Positions 24,336 to 32,679 of a DNA stretch of 42,507 bases are shown piece by piece. The DNA is from Clostridiales bacterium DTU089 (GTDB lineage Bacteria; Bacillota; Clostridia; Oscillospirales; Acutalibacteraceae). The stretch spans positions 1 to 42,507 of the forward strand of contig LFSB01000043.1 of assembly GCA_001513045.1 (NCBI GenBank). Reading direction: 5' to 3'. The position numbers and the translations under genes were made by a program. How positions within the stretch are numbered: position 1 is the stretch's first letter; each line of letters opens with the position of its first letter. The notes beneath the pieces are model-generated. The model did no database searches and had not been told where the DNA came from. It worked only from the letters and a program-made list of their open reading frames with translations.

Positions 24336-25097
24336 TTCAAGAAACAGCCGCCGTGCGTTTTCCGCGGTAATATCAAGAACCTCCTGTGCCGTGCATCCGC
24401 GCGCAAGCGCTATTGCCTCGGCGGTATACGGTATCAGCCGCGAGTCGCATCGCTTTCCGCGAAACGGTACCGGAGTCATATAGGGGGAATCCGTCTCAAT
24501 AAGAAGATATTCGGAAGGCACCTGCGCGGCAACCTCGACGGGCTTTCTGGCATTTTTGAAGGTGACCGCGCCGCCGAGCCCGATATACATTCCGAGCTTT
24601 ACTGTCTCGCGCATAAGCTCGGCACTGCCCGAAAAGCAATGCACCACACCCTTGGGACGGTATTTTCTCAAAAGCTCCAGCACATCCTCGTGTGCCTCAC
24701 GGTCATGAACTATGACAGGCAACGAACGTTCAACCGCAAACTCCAGCTGCTGCTCGAATATTTTCTTCTGCACCTCACGCGGCGAGAAGTCGTAATGATA
24801 ATCGAGCCCTATCTCCCCTACTGCGCGCACACGCGGATTTTCGACAAGCGACGCGAGCGCGCTCAGATAGTCCTCCTCCGCATTTGACGCTTCATGTGCG
24901 TGAACACCGGCAGCCGCCCATATAAAATCATACCGCTGTGCAAGAGCTATGTTGCTTTCGGAGGATTTTATATCCTCCGCGCAGGTCATAACGCCGCAAA
25001 TGCCCGCCTCCTCAAGGGAAGCGAGCAGGCTTTCGCGGTCCGAATCAAATGCTTCGTCACAGTAATGCGCGTGTGAATCAAAAATGTTGTTATACAT
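24333..25097 (-). CDS. tatD: TatD-family metal-dependent DNase
   Basis: About 254 residues from the ATG at 25097, which matches the family start (FDSHAHYCDEAFD). A GTG at 25124 inside metG would add nine residues. Metal-site motifs: DSHAHY (H-x-H), GEIGLDYHYD (Glu), VHDREAHEDVLELL (His), VHCFSG (His) and ETDSPYMTP (Asp). TatD proteins are 3'-5' nucleases involved in DNA repair and turnover. The gene follows metG by 5 bp; the metG-tatD pair is common in Firmicutes. Confidence 0.93.
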   Translation of the reverse strand: MYNNIFDSHAHYCDEAFDSDRESLLASLEEAGICGVMTCAEDIKSSESNIALAQRYDFIWAAAGVHAHEASNAEEDYLSALASLVENPRVRAVGEIGLDYHYDFSPREVQKKIFEQQLEFAVERSLPVIVHDREAHEDVLELLRKYRPKGVVHCFSGSAELMRETVKLGMYIGLGGAVTFKNARKPVEVAAQVPSEYLLIETDSPYMTPVPFRGKRCDSRLIPYTAEAIALARGCTAQEVLDITAENARRLFLE

Positions 25098-25102
25098 GTT
25101 AT

Positions 25103-27025
25103 TTATCTGATTTTTGCGCCGCACGGCATATCGGGGTCAACAAAGATTACCCTTACGTCCTTCTCGGCACAGTCGGCGGCAAGAATCATACCGTTGCTCT
25201 CAACGCCGCACAAAACGGCAGGTTTAAGGTTTGCAACAAGCACTATTTTTTTGCCGATTAAATCCTGAGGAGCGTACCACTCGGCTATACCCGATGCCAC
25301 GGTTCTCGGAGCACCGCTGCCGTCATCAAGCGTAAGCTGTAAAAGCTTTTTTGCACGCTTGACAGGCACACAGTCCTTAATTTCGGCGACACGCAGCTCG
25401 ACCTTGCCGAAGTCCTCAATGCCTATCTGCGCTATTCCCTCAGGCTTGCAGGGCTCTTTTTCCGCCTTCTTCGCCTCAAGCTCGGCAAGCTCCTTTTCAA
25501 GGTCAATTCTCGGGAAAATTATGTCGCCCTTAACAACGGTATAGGTCTTTTCCCTGCCGAACACTCCGCACTCATCCCACAGGCAGCTCTCGTCAATACC
25601 GAGCTGACGGCGTATGACGGGAGAGGTGTTCGGCATAAACGGAGCTATAAGCACTGAAATTATTCTTATGCTCTCACACAGGTTATACATAACACCCGCA
25701 AGCCTTGCGGAGTTACTCTCATCCTTTGCGAGCGTCCAGGGCGCGGTTTCGTCAATGTATTTATTGGTACGGGATATAAGCTTCCATATATCGGTAAGCG
25801 CGTTTGAGAACATCAGCTTGTCGAGCCAGCCCTCAGCCGCCTGCTTGGTCTCGGCGGCAAGAGAAATAAGCTCATCATCGAATTCGCCGGGCGCTCTGTT
25901 TTCGGGAATTGTTCCGCCGAAATATTTGCCTACCATCGCAACAGTGCGCGAAACAAGGTTGCCGAGGTCATTTGCGAGGTCCGAGTTTATACGGTTGATA
26001 AGGTTTTCGTTTGAGAATACGCCGTCCGAGCCGAAGGCAACCTCGCGCAGAAGATAGTAACGCAGCGCGTCCACGCCGTATCTTTCCGCGAGCACCACGG
26101 GGTCAACGACATTTCCCTTGGATTTGCTCATCTTGCCGCCCTCAAGCAGCACCCAGCCGTGACCGAACACCTTTTCGGGCAACGGCTCGCCCAGCGACAT
26201 AAGAAATGCCGGCCAATATATGGTGTGGAAACGGATTATATCCTTGCCCACAAGCTGCACATCGGCAGGCCAGTATTTTTTATAGAGGGTTTCATCCTCA
26301 CTACCGTATCCGAGAGCTGTTATATAGTTTGAAAGTGCGTCAAGCCAGACGTATATTACATGCTCCTCATTGACGGGCACGGGTATACCCCATTTGAAGG
26401 ACGAGCGTGAAATACACAAATCCTGAAGTCCGGGCTTTATGAAGTTGTTGACCATCTCATTTTGTCTGCTTTTAGGCTCTATAAAGCCGGGATGCGCGTC
26501 ATAGTATTCAAGAAGCTTGTCGGCATAGGCGGAAAGCTTGAAGAAATATGCTTCCTCGCGCTCCTTTGTGACCTCTCTGCCGCAATCGGGACATTTGCCG
26601 TCCGCCGCCTGAGTGTCCGTCCAGAACGATTCACAGGGCTTGCAGTAATAGCCCTCATAATAGCCCTTATAGATGTCTCCCTTGTCATACATCCTTTGAA
26701 ATATCTTCTGAACCGCTTTTTCGTGGTATTCATCGGTGGTTCTGATAAATTTATCGTTGGATATGTCAAGCAGCTCCCAGAGCTTTTTGATTCCGTCAAC
26801 AACATTATCTACATAGGCCTTAGGAGTTACCCCGGCAGCCTTCGCCTTATCCTCGATTTTCTGACCGTGCTCATCCGTACCTGTAAGGAAAAACACATCG
26901 TAGCCGCACATCCTCTTGTAGCGCGCCTCGGCATCCGCCGCAACGGTGGTGTAGCCGTGACCGATGTGCAGCTTATCGGACGGATAATATATCGGGGTGG
27001 TTATATAAAAGGTCTTCTTTTCCAT
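25103..27025 (-). CDS. metG: Methionyl-tRNA synthetase with C-terminal tRNA-binding domain
   Basis: 640 residues. Class I motifs: HIGHGYTT in the first 30 residues and KMSKSKGN near 300. The zinc knuckle is CKPCESF followed by CPDC (about 127-147). Residues about 535-640 form the OB-fold tRNA-binding domain (FGKVELRVAEIKDC, then VLVANLKPA). The enzyme charges tRNA-Met. AGGAGG precedes the ATG. It is cotranscribed with tatD. Confidence 0.97.
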   Translation of the reverse strand: MEKKTFYITTPIYYPSDKLHIGHGYTTVAADAEARYKRMCGYDVFFLTGTDEHGQKIEDKAKAAGVTPKAYVDNVVDGIKKLWELLDISNDKFIRTTDEYHEKAVQKIFQRMYDKGDIYKGYYEGYYCKPCESFWTDTQAADGKCPDCGREVTKEREEAYFFKLSAYADKLLEYYDAHPGFIEPKSRQNEMVNNFIKPGLQDLCISRSSFKWGIPVPVNEEHVIYVWLDALSNYITALGYGSEDETLYKKYWPADVQLVGKDIIRFHTIYWPAFLMSLGEPLPEKVFGHGWVLLEGGKMSKSKGNVVDPVVLAERYGVDALRYYLLREVAFGSDGVFSNENLINRINSDLANDLGNLVSRTVAMVGKYFGGTIPENRAPGEFDDELISLAAETKQAAEGWLDKLMFSNALTDIWKLISRTNKYIDETAPWTLAKDESNSARLAGVMYNLCESIRIISVLIAPFMPNTSPVIRRQLGIDESCLWDECGVFGREKTYTVVKGDIIFPRIDLEKELAELEAKKAEKEPCKPEGIAQIGIEDFGKVELRVAEIKDCVPVKRAKKLLQLTLDDGSGAPRTVASGIAEWYAPQDLIGKKIVLVANLKPAVLCGVESNGMILAADCAEKDVRVIFVDPDMPCGAKIR

Positions 27026-27051
27026 AAAATTAAATTCCTCCTGTACGGTTA

Positions 27052-29418
27052 TCAGTTTACCGTAAGCTTGATTTTCACCGGGCTGAAGCCCTTTGATGTG
27101 AGAGTTACAACGGCATCGCCCTTTTCGCCGGTGGTGCGAACCCAGAATGCCCTGTCGCCGCCGACAAGCGGGAATTCCGTCGGACCGATTACGCTTACCG
27201 GACCCCTGACTGAGACCTTTACAGCCGCGTCAATATAGGGGGTGCGGTTCCCGTTCTGGTCAAGCGCCTCAACGGCTATGCGGGTTACATCGTAGGTATC
27301 GCCTATGGTGAGAGTGTCGCTGTCCGCTCTCGCGTCAAGCGTCACCGAGGTTACGGCGGTTTTAGTTATTGTTTTTACGAGCTCGCCGTCCTTATAGCCC
27401 TCAAATTTATATTCAACCTGCTCATCGCCCCAGTTGGCAACGTATTTTGTAACTATATCATACATTCTGCCGATGCTCAGCCTGCCTGCGACTATTGCCG
27501 CCCCTGCCTCAAGATAGTGCTGAGGAGGCATGATAAAGCCGTATTTTGAAGCTGCAACCATTGCATTTTTCAGATATTTTGCACTCGCATCGGGTAAATT
27601 TTCAACCGAGGTGAGCACATCACCGAGAAAATCGTCCGCAAGCACGGGAGGATGGGGAAGCGCGGGGAACTTATCTCTTGCCGGATATGCCGTACTTGTA
27701 TATTTTCCGTTCTTATAAAGCTTTACATAGTCGCAGTTTGTGAAAACATATATCTGACTCATCATGCTGCCGGGGTATTCGCCTATATCCATGGTTGAGG
27801 AGACTTCCATAAAGGGATGGTCGTCCTGCTGTGATGAATAAATTGCCGCGGCAAGTTTGGGCATTCGGAACATATCCGTGACACCGTGGTAACAGATTCT
27901 GTCGCCGGAGCCGAAGTCCTTATGCGTATTATAATCAGCCATACACCAGCCTATCGCGCCGGATATGCGCTTGTTTTCATACATTCTCTCAAGCACGCGT
28001 GTGTGGCGAAGGGTATGCTCTCTGCGAAGCTCCTCACGGTCAAAGCTCTTTGTGGGGAACATGTGGCCGTTGTGCTCGGTTACAAGATAGGGAGCCGTAA
28101 AGCCCGTAACCACTGCCGCCGGCAGCAGACGTATTGCCGAACCGGAATGTGAGAAATCATTGTAGGTGTAAACATCCTCAAGCAGATGACTGCGGGGCAT
28201 ATTGCGCACTCCGCCCGTTTGACGCGTATCGTCGAGAGCGTGAGCGGTTTCGTTTGTAAGCTTATAAAACTCGTCGCAATCCTGACCCTCGTTCACGCGT
28301 ACACCCCAGAGGATAACGCTCGGATGATTTCTGTCGCGCACAATCATTCTGCGTATATTTTCGAGTGCGTTTTCACGCCACTCACCCTCGCCGAGATACT
28401 GCCAGCTGGGCATCTCTGTAAACACGAGAAGACCGATTTCGTCGCAACGGTCAAGAAAATGAACCGAATTCGGATAATGCGAGGTTCTTACTATATTCAA
28501 GCCGAGCGTGTTTTTGAGCAAATCCGCATCAGCCTTCTGCGCCGACGCGGGCATTGCATAGCCGACGTAGGGATAGCTCTGATGACGGTTAAGACCGCGC
28601 AGCTTTACAAGCTTGCCGTTGAGATAGAAGCCGTCGCGCTTAAAGCGCATCTCACGGAAGCCGAAGCGCACACTCTTTTCGTCCTGCTGCGAATTGAGAG
28701 TGAATTTTATTGTATAGAGCTTAGGATTTTCAATATCCCAAAGCTCCACGCCGGAAACGCGCCACTTGAGCTTGAGCACCCTTGCGTCAAACTCGCACTG
28801 CTTTGAGCCGATAAGCTCCTCGCCGTCAAAAAGCTCCGCCTTTATAACGCCAGAGGTGCTTTCGGAGAAGGTCAGGTCAATGTCGAGAAGCTTCTTAGCG
28901 TATGCGGTATCAAACGTACGCACAAACGCATCGGCGATGTAAACCTCGCTTATCTCCTCAAGCCACACCTCGCGGTAAATTCCGCCGTAAACAAGGTAGT
29001 CCACCATGTTTCCGAACGGCGGTATCTCTTTGCGCTCAGAGGAATCAAGCTCGACAACCAGCACGTTATCCGTGCCCACGCCGTCGGTAATGTCAAACGA
29101 AAACGGCGTGTACGCGCCCTTATGCTCACCTATAAGCTTGCCGTTTAGATAAACCCTTGAATAGTTTGCCGCACCCTCAAAATGCAATATATAGCGCTTG
29201 CCTTCAAGCTTCTTGCCGGAAGGCAGCGAAAAATGACGGCGGTAGCAGCTGACGAACTGATACGAACGCTCGTCAAAGCAGTTCAGGGGCAGTTCGAGAT
29301 TGGTATGCGGTATGTCAACGATGTCAAAATCGTCATCCTTGTAGGATTTTTTAATCATATCCTGTGAAAATGAGGGCTTGTATTTCCAGCCGAAGTTAAG
29401 CTGCATTATATTACGCAT
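27052..29418 (-). CDS. Glycoside hydrolase family 2 protein (beta-galactosidase/glucuronidase-like)
   Basis: 788 residues from the ATG at 29418, chosen because AAGGCGG is 8 nt upstream; GTG 29427 is too close to it. N-terminal jelly-roll (about 1-170, HFEGAANYSRVYLNGKLIGE), Ig-like domain, then a TIM barrel with LRGLNRHQSYPYVGYA. The acid/base Glu fits ILWGVRVNEGQD and the nucleophile fits VTEHNGH. The C-terminal about 130 residues are beta-rich extra domains (ALDQNGNRTPY). There is no signal peptide, so it is cytoplasmic. The NEGQD form is a variant of the usual GNE motif, so the substrate is uncertain. Confidence 0.85.
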   Translation of the reverse strand: MRNIMQLNFGWKYKPSFSQDMIKKSYKDDDFDIVDIPHTNLELPLNCFDERSYQFVSCYRRHFSLPSGKKLEGKRYILHFEGAANYSRVYLNGKLIGEHKGAYTPFSFDITDGVGTDNVLVVELDSSERKEIPPFGNMVDYLVYGGIYREVWLEEISEVYIADAFVRTFDTAYAKKLLDIDLTFSESTSGVIKAELFDGEELIGSKQCEFDARVLKLKWRVSGVELWDIENPKLYTIKFTLNSQQDEKSVRFGFREMRFKRDGFYLNGKLVKLRGLNRHQSYPYVGYAMPASAQKADADLLKNTLGLNIVRTSHYPNSVHFLDRCDEIGLLVFTEMPSWQYLGEGEWRENALENIRRMIVRDRNHPSVILWGVRVNEGQDCDEFYKLTNETAHALDDTRQTGGVRNMPRSHLLEDVYTYNDFSHSGSAIRLLPAAVVTGFTAPYLVTEHNGHMFPTKSFDREELRREHTLRHTRVLERMYENKRISGAIGWCMADYNTHKDFGSGDRICYHGVTDMFRMPKLAAAIYSSQQDDHPFMEVSSTMDIGEYPGSMMSQIYVFTNCDYVKLYKNGKYTSTAYPARDKFPALPHPPVLADDFLGDVLTSVENLPDASAKYLKNAMVAASKYGFIMPPQHYLEAGAAIVAGRLSIGRMYDIVTKYVANWGDEQVEYKFEGYKDGELVKTITKTAVTSVTLDARADSDTLTIGDTYDVTRIAVEALDQNGNRTPYIDAAVKVSVRGPVSVIGPTEFPLVGGDRAFWVRTTGEKGDAVVTLTSKGFSPVKIKLTVN

Positions 29419-29486
29419 GTGTTGCACCGCCTTAAATAATATTTCTTGTGGTTTACATTATATATTATAACATTATTTGCCGCATG

Positions 29487-30827
29487 TCAAACCTTATTGT
29501 CCTTTAAACGCGCAATTGCCGAGCCGAGCGCCGCCGGTGAGTTATCCACCTCTCCGTCTGCAACCATGCCGAGCAGAATATTCAGATATTCCGCTCTTTG
29601 AGCCGGTTCTATACCGGCGCGTTTAAGGTCATTTCCGTTTACGGCAAGTGCGTCAAGAGTGAAGCACTCCCCGTTTTCAAGTATCTGTGTAAGCAGCGCA
29701 CGGGCAACAACGAGCTTTTCCGAAACGTCACGGAAGCTTTCCGAAAGCGCCGCCCTGTCCGCTCGCTTTATTTCAAGAAGCTGCAAATATTCCTCCGGTG
29801 ACACCTTCATCAGAAGCCGCTTTGCCTCAGGCTTGCTTTCGGGAATTTTAAAGTCGTGATATTTTATCAGACGGCTGACAGACATAATCGTCCTTTTGTC
29901 ATATTTAAGCCTGTGAAGAATCTCATGTGCAATCCGCGAACCGACAGCGGCATGATTTTCAAAGGTGCTCTCTCCCGCCTCGTTAAGCGCGTGGGTTTCC
30001 GGCTTGCCCAAATCATGCAGCAGCATCGTAAGCCGCAGGATTCTGTCGCCTTCAACCTCACCCACAGTATGACATATATGCTCCCACACGTCATAGGCGT
30101 GCTTTTTCCCGTACTGATGAAAACCTATACACTCCGTAATCTCCGGAATGAAGACCTGAAAAACGTCGGAGTACTCAAGGAGGATTCTTTTTGCTGCGCC
30201 GCCGCACAAAAGCTTGTCAAGCTCGGCGTTGATTCTTTCCGCCGATATGTTTTCCAGAAGCGACTTGTTTGAATGTATCGCCTTTGCCGTATCCTCCTCA
30301 ATTTCAAAGCCGAGTACAGATGCAAAGCGCATTCCGCGCAATATTCTCAGTGCATCCTCATTAAAGCGCCTTTCCGGCTCGCCCACGCAGCGTATAATAT
30401 GTTTCCTTATGTCGGCGGCTCCGCCGAAAATATCAACAATTCCGTCCTTGTCATTATATGCCATGGCATTGATAGTGAAATCCCTTCGGCTGAGGTCCTC
30501 GTGAAGGCTTGAGGTGAAGCTTACACTTTCCGGATGACGGTTGTCGGTGTATTTACCATCGGTACGAAAGGAGGTAACCTCCACCTTCTCGCCTTCGGAA
30601 ATAATACAGACTGTTCCGTGCTGTATTCCGACATCTATGCTTTTATATTCCGGCAATGCCGCCTTTATCTGCTGCGGCAGAGCCGAGGTTGTGATATCCC
30701 AGTCGTTGGGCGTTTTCCCCATGAGACTGTCGCGCACGCAACCGCCTACCGCGTATGCTTCAAAGCCGCTCCCGGACAGCCGTTTTATGATTTTCAGCAC
30801 GCGCTCAGGTACAAGCACCTCACACAT
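29487..30827 (-). CDS. cca: CCA tRNA nucleotidyltransferase with HD domain
   Basis: 446 residues from the ATG at 30827 with GGGGTG 6 nt upstream; a longer frame to 30872 has no ribosome site. The nucleotidyltransferase head has AVGGCVRDSLMG and DWDITTSA (catalytic Asp pair), then RRDFTINAMAY and EDALRILRGMRFA. The C-terminal half carries an HD-type site (LLHDLGKP, ENHAAVG). It adds or repairs CCA ends on tRNAs. All tRNAs in this window encode CCA, so repair may be its main use. It is divergent from the G5/3D gene. Confidence 0.93.
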   Translation of the reverse strand: MCEVLVPERVLKIIKRLSGSGFEAYAVGGCVRDSLMGKTPNDWDITTSALPQQIKAALPEYKSIDVGIQHGTVCIISEGEKVEVTSFRTDGKYTDNRHPESVSFTSSLHEDLSRRDFTINAMAYNDKDGIVDIFGGAADIRKHIIRCVGEPERRFNEDALRILRGMRFASVLGFEIEEDTAKAIHSNKSLLENISAERINAELDKLLCGGAAKRILLEYSDVFQVFIPEITECIGFHQYGKKHAYDVWEHICHTVGEVEGDRILRLTMLLHDLGKPETHALNEAGESTFENHAAVGSRIAHEILHRLKYDKRTIMSVSRLIKYHDFKIPESKPEAKRLLMKVSPEEYLQLLEIKRADRAALSESFRDVSEKLVVARALLTQILENGECFTLDALAVNGNDLKRAGIEPAQRAEYLNILLGMVADGEVDNSPAALGSAIARLKDNKV

Positions 30828-30931
30828 ATATAACACCCCAAAAACAATATATATATTATAATAGTATAGCACACACGTTTAGTCAAGGTAAATTCCGCCA
30901 TTTATTATTCCTTTTCGAGTGATAAAGTTTC

Positions 30932-30957
30932 AAAATGTTACCACTTTGTAACATTTT
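30932..30957. promoter_or_regulatory. Perfect inverted repeat in the cca/G5 divergent region
   Basis: AAAATGTTAC/GTAACATTTT with a 6-nt gap; TGTAAC occurs as a direct repeat 10 bp apart at its right end. The form is that of a regulator operator. WalR/PhoP-type boxes use 11-bp spacing, so the match is imperfect. Confidence 0.4.
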
Positions 30958-31059
30958 GTAACTTTTACAGTTCCTACAAAAATTTGTCAATTACCGCTGT
31001 CAAGAAAAATCGAAAACGATATTTTAATCAATATATATGGGGAATTGGACAGAACTCTC

Positions 31060-31074
31060 CACAAGCGTCTTGTG
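31060..31074. promoter_or_regulatory. CACAAG-cgt-CTTGTG palindrome upstream of the G5 promoter
   Basis: A perfect inverted repeat 32 bp before the -35 box; a related GCACA/TGTGC pair lies inside the promoter spacer. Confidence 0.4.
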
Positions 31075-31105
31075 CAATTTGTACAAAAAAAACTTTTTCA
31101 GCGAT

Positions 31106-31134
31106 TTGACAACGCACATTCTTGTGCATATAAT
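31106..31134 (+). promoter_or_regulatory. Perfect-consensus sigma-A promoter of the leader RNA and G5/3D gene
   Basis: TTGACA, exactly 17 bp and TATAAT. The spacer contains GCACA-TTCT-TGTGC (31114-31127). The transcript would start near 31141 and carry a leader of about 180 nt. Confidence 0.9.
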
Positions 31135-31149
31135 ACAAAACGCCATAGG

Positions 31150-31300
31150 ATAAGGGCTTAACGGCTGCTCTCCGTGGGGCGGATGCAAGGCAACTCCGCC
31201 CGGGCGAAAAGCAATTGTGAAGCTAATAACGGCAGCATCTGCATATACATTAAAACAGGGACACGCATCAATGTAAATTTTCCCCGTCCCTAAATGCTGC
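31150..31300 (+). ncRNA. Candidate riboswitch-like leader RNA (possibly c-di-AMP ydaO type)
   Basis: About 180 nt separate a perfect promoter from the start codon. GGGCGGA/TCCGCCC (31177-31183 and 31195-31201) forms a firm stem. GCAGC at 31232-31236 can pair back with GCTGC 31164-31168, or, as GCAGCAT, forward with ATGCTGC 31294-31300 just before the ribosome site; these are mutually exclusive. TACATT/AATGTA and GGGAC/GTCCC cross each other, another either/or choice. GCTTAA near 31156 and GAAGCTAA near 31219 recall conserved bits of the ydaO c-di-AMP class, and RpfB-like genes are known ydaO targets, but the full consensus is not matched. Confidence 0.5.
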
Positions 31301-31320
31301 TTGTTAAAGGAGATTATACC

Positions 31321-32568
31321 ATGACAGACAAAACCAGGGGCAAACTTGCGGTGATATCCGTAAGGACCAGGGTCATATCGGCTGTATTGGTCTTATCGGT
31401 ATTTTGCACTGTTACCGCATTTGCTACCGCCACCGCAGCGTACGGAGTTTCCGTACACGACGGCGAAAATGTCTATGCATTGAATACTCTGAGAACCTCA
31501 CCTGTTGAAATTCTCGGGCAGGCAGGCATAGAGCTTTCCGAGGATGATGTCCTCGATTTGAGTCTTTTCACTCCGGAAAACGACCACACCATCATAATAA
31601 AGCGTGCCGTAAATGTTACGGTCGCCGACAAAGCAGGCAACAAGCATGAGGTTCATGCCGCGGGCACAGTGAGCGATGCTTTCGCAAAAGCAGGAGTTGC
31701 GCTTGAGGGCTCCGATGTTGCCAACTATTCCTCCGACACACCGCTTACCGAAGGCATGCTTATAATCGTGCTTGAGGGCTGCACCGTTTCGGTTACCGCC
31801 GACGGGCAGACAATCCCTCTCACCTTTGCGGGAGGCACGGTGCTTGACGCGGTTAACGCCGCCGGCATCACTCTCGGAGCTGATGACACAACCGAGCCTG
31901 AGGCAGATGCGCTTGCAGGCGAGGGCATGAGCATCATCGTACACAGAGTTTCATACTCCATGCGTACGGAAACCGCCGTTATAAAGCGCAGCACGGTAAC
32001 CGAGTACAGCGATACCATGTACGCCAACCAGACTGCCGACAAATCGGTCGGTCAGGACGGCGAAAAGACCGTCGTTTACAAGGATAAATACGTTGACGGC
32101 GTACTTGTCCGCAGCACAGTCGAAGAAGAAACCATAACCAGAGCGGCAATCAACAACGTTCTGGTGAGAGGAACCAAGGTACGTGCCAAGGCGGCAACCA
32201 TTCCGACAGGCGCACCGATTTCCGAGATGGCGGTTCCCTCGTATGTCAGCATAGGGGCGGACGGAGTTCCCGCCAACTACAAGAAGGTAATAAACGCGGA
32301 CGCTACAGCGTACTGCATCCCCGGCGGCATCACATCAACGGGTAAAAAGGCACAGACCGGTTACATTGCGGTCGACCCCAAGGAAATACCCTATGGCACA
32401 GAGATGTGGATAGTTTCAGCCGACGGAAAGTACGTTTACGGCTACTGCATAGCGGCAGACACGGGCGGATTTGTATACAAGGTTGACTGGACAGTGGACC
32501 TCTATATGAATTCCATTCCGCAGTGCTACCAGTGGGGCAGACGCGACGTTATCATTTATATTCTCTGA
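31321..32568 (+). CDS. Secreted G5/3D-domain cell-wall protein (RpfB/YabE-like)
   Basis: 415 residues from the ATG at 31321 with AAAGGAG upstream. A signal/anchor segment lies at about 15-45. Three DUF348-like repeats follow (about 60-200), then a G5 domain (about 205-285, with TEYSDTMYAN and YVDGVLVRSTV). The C-terminal 3D domain (about 325-415) has ATAYC, IAVDPKEIPYGTEMWI, AADTGG and VDLYM, giving the three conserved Asp. Such domains belong to peptidoglycan-lytic or resuscitation-type proteins such as YabE and YocH. It acts outside the cell on the wall. Expression is probably governed by the leader RNA. Confidence 0.9.
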   Translation: MTDKTRGKLAVISVRTRVISAVLVLSVFCTVTAFATATAAYGVSVHDGENVYALNTLRTSPVEILGQAGIELSEDDVLDLSLFTPENDHTIIIKRAVNVTVADKAGNKHEVHAAGTVSDAFAKAGVALEGSDVANYSSDTPLTEGMLIIVLEGCTVSVTADGQTIPLTFAGGTVLDAVNAAGITLGADDTTEPEADALAGEGMSIIVHRVSYSMRTETAVIKRSTVTEYSDTMYANQTADKSVGQDGEKTVVYKDKYVDGVLVRSTVEEETITRAAINNVLVRGTKVRAKAATIPTGAPISEMAVPSYVSIGADGVPANYKKVINADATAYCIPGGITSTGKKAQTGYIAVDPKEIPYGTEMWIVSADGKYVYGYCIAADTGGFVYKVDWTVDLYMNSIPQCYQWGRRDVIIYIL

Positions 32569-32583
32569 TTGCTACGCATACAA

Positions 32584-32617
32584 CGACCGGACGGGTTAAT
32601 CGTCCGGTCGATTTTTA
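32584..32617 (+). terminator. Terminator of the G5/3D gene
   Basis: CGACCGGACG/CGTCCGGTCG with a 7-nt loop and ATTTTTATT. Confidence 0.92.
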
Positions 32618-32679
32618 TTGCCAAAATCCGCAACAGGTGGTAGAATAGCCTTGAATCTTTTTATGGGAGTTGTGTTGAT

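Noticed and set aside
26462-27238. 258-residue plus-strand frame over metG and the GH2 gene
   Set aside because: It is antisense to two clear genes, follows their codon periodicity, and has no recognisable domain or ribosome site.
31150-31300. c-di-GMP riboswitch (GEMM)
   Set aside because: GGATGCAAGGCAA looks similar at first sight, but the conserved A-rich joint and the receptor/tetraloop arrangement are missing.
31294-31320. Upstream ATG at 31294 as the G5/3D start
   Set aside because: It has no ribosome site and lies in the leader pairing arm; AAAGGAG precedes the ATG at 31321, which begins a proper signal sequence.
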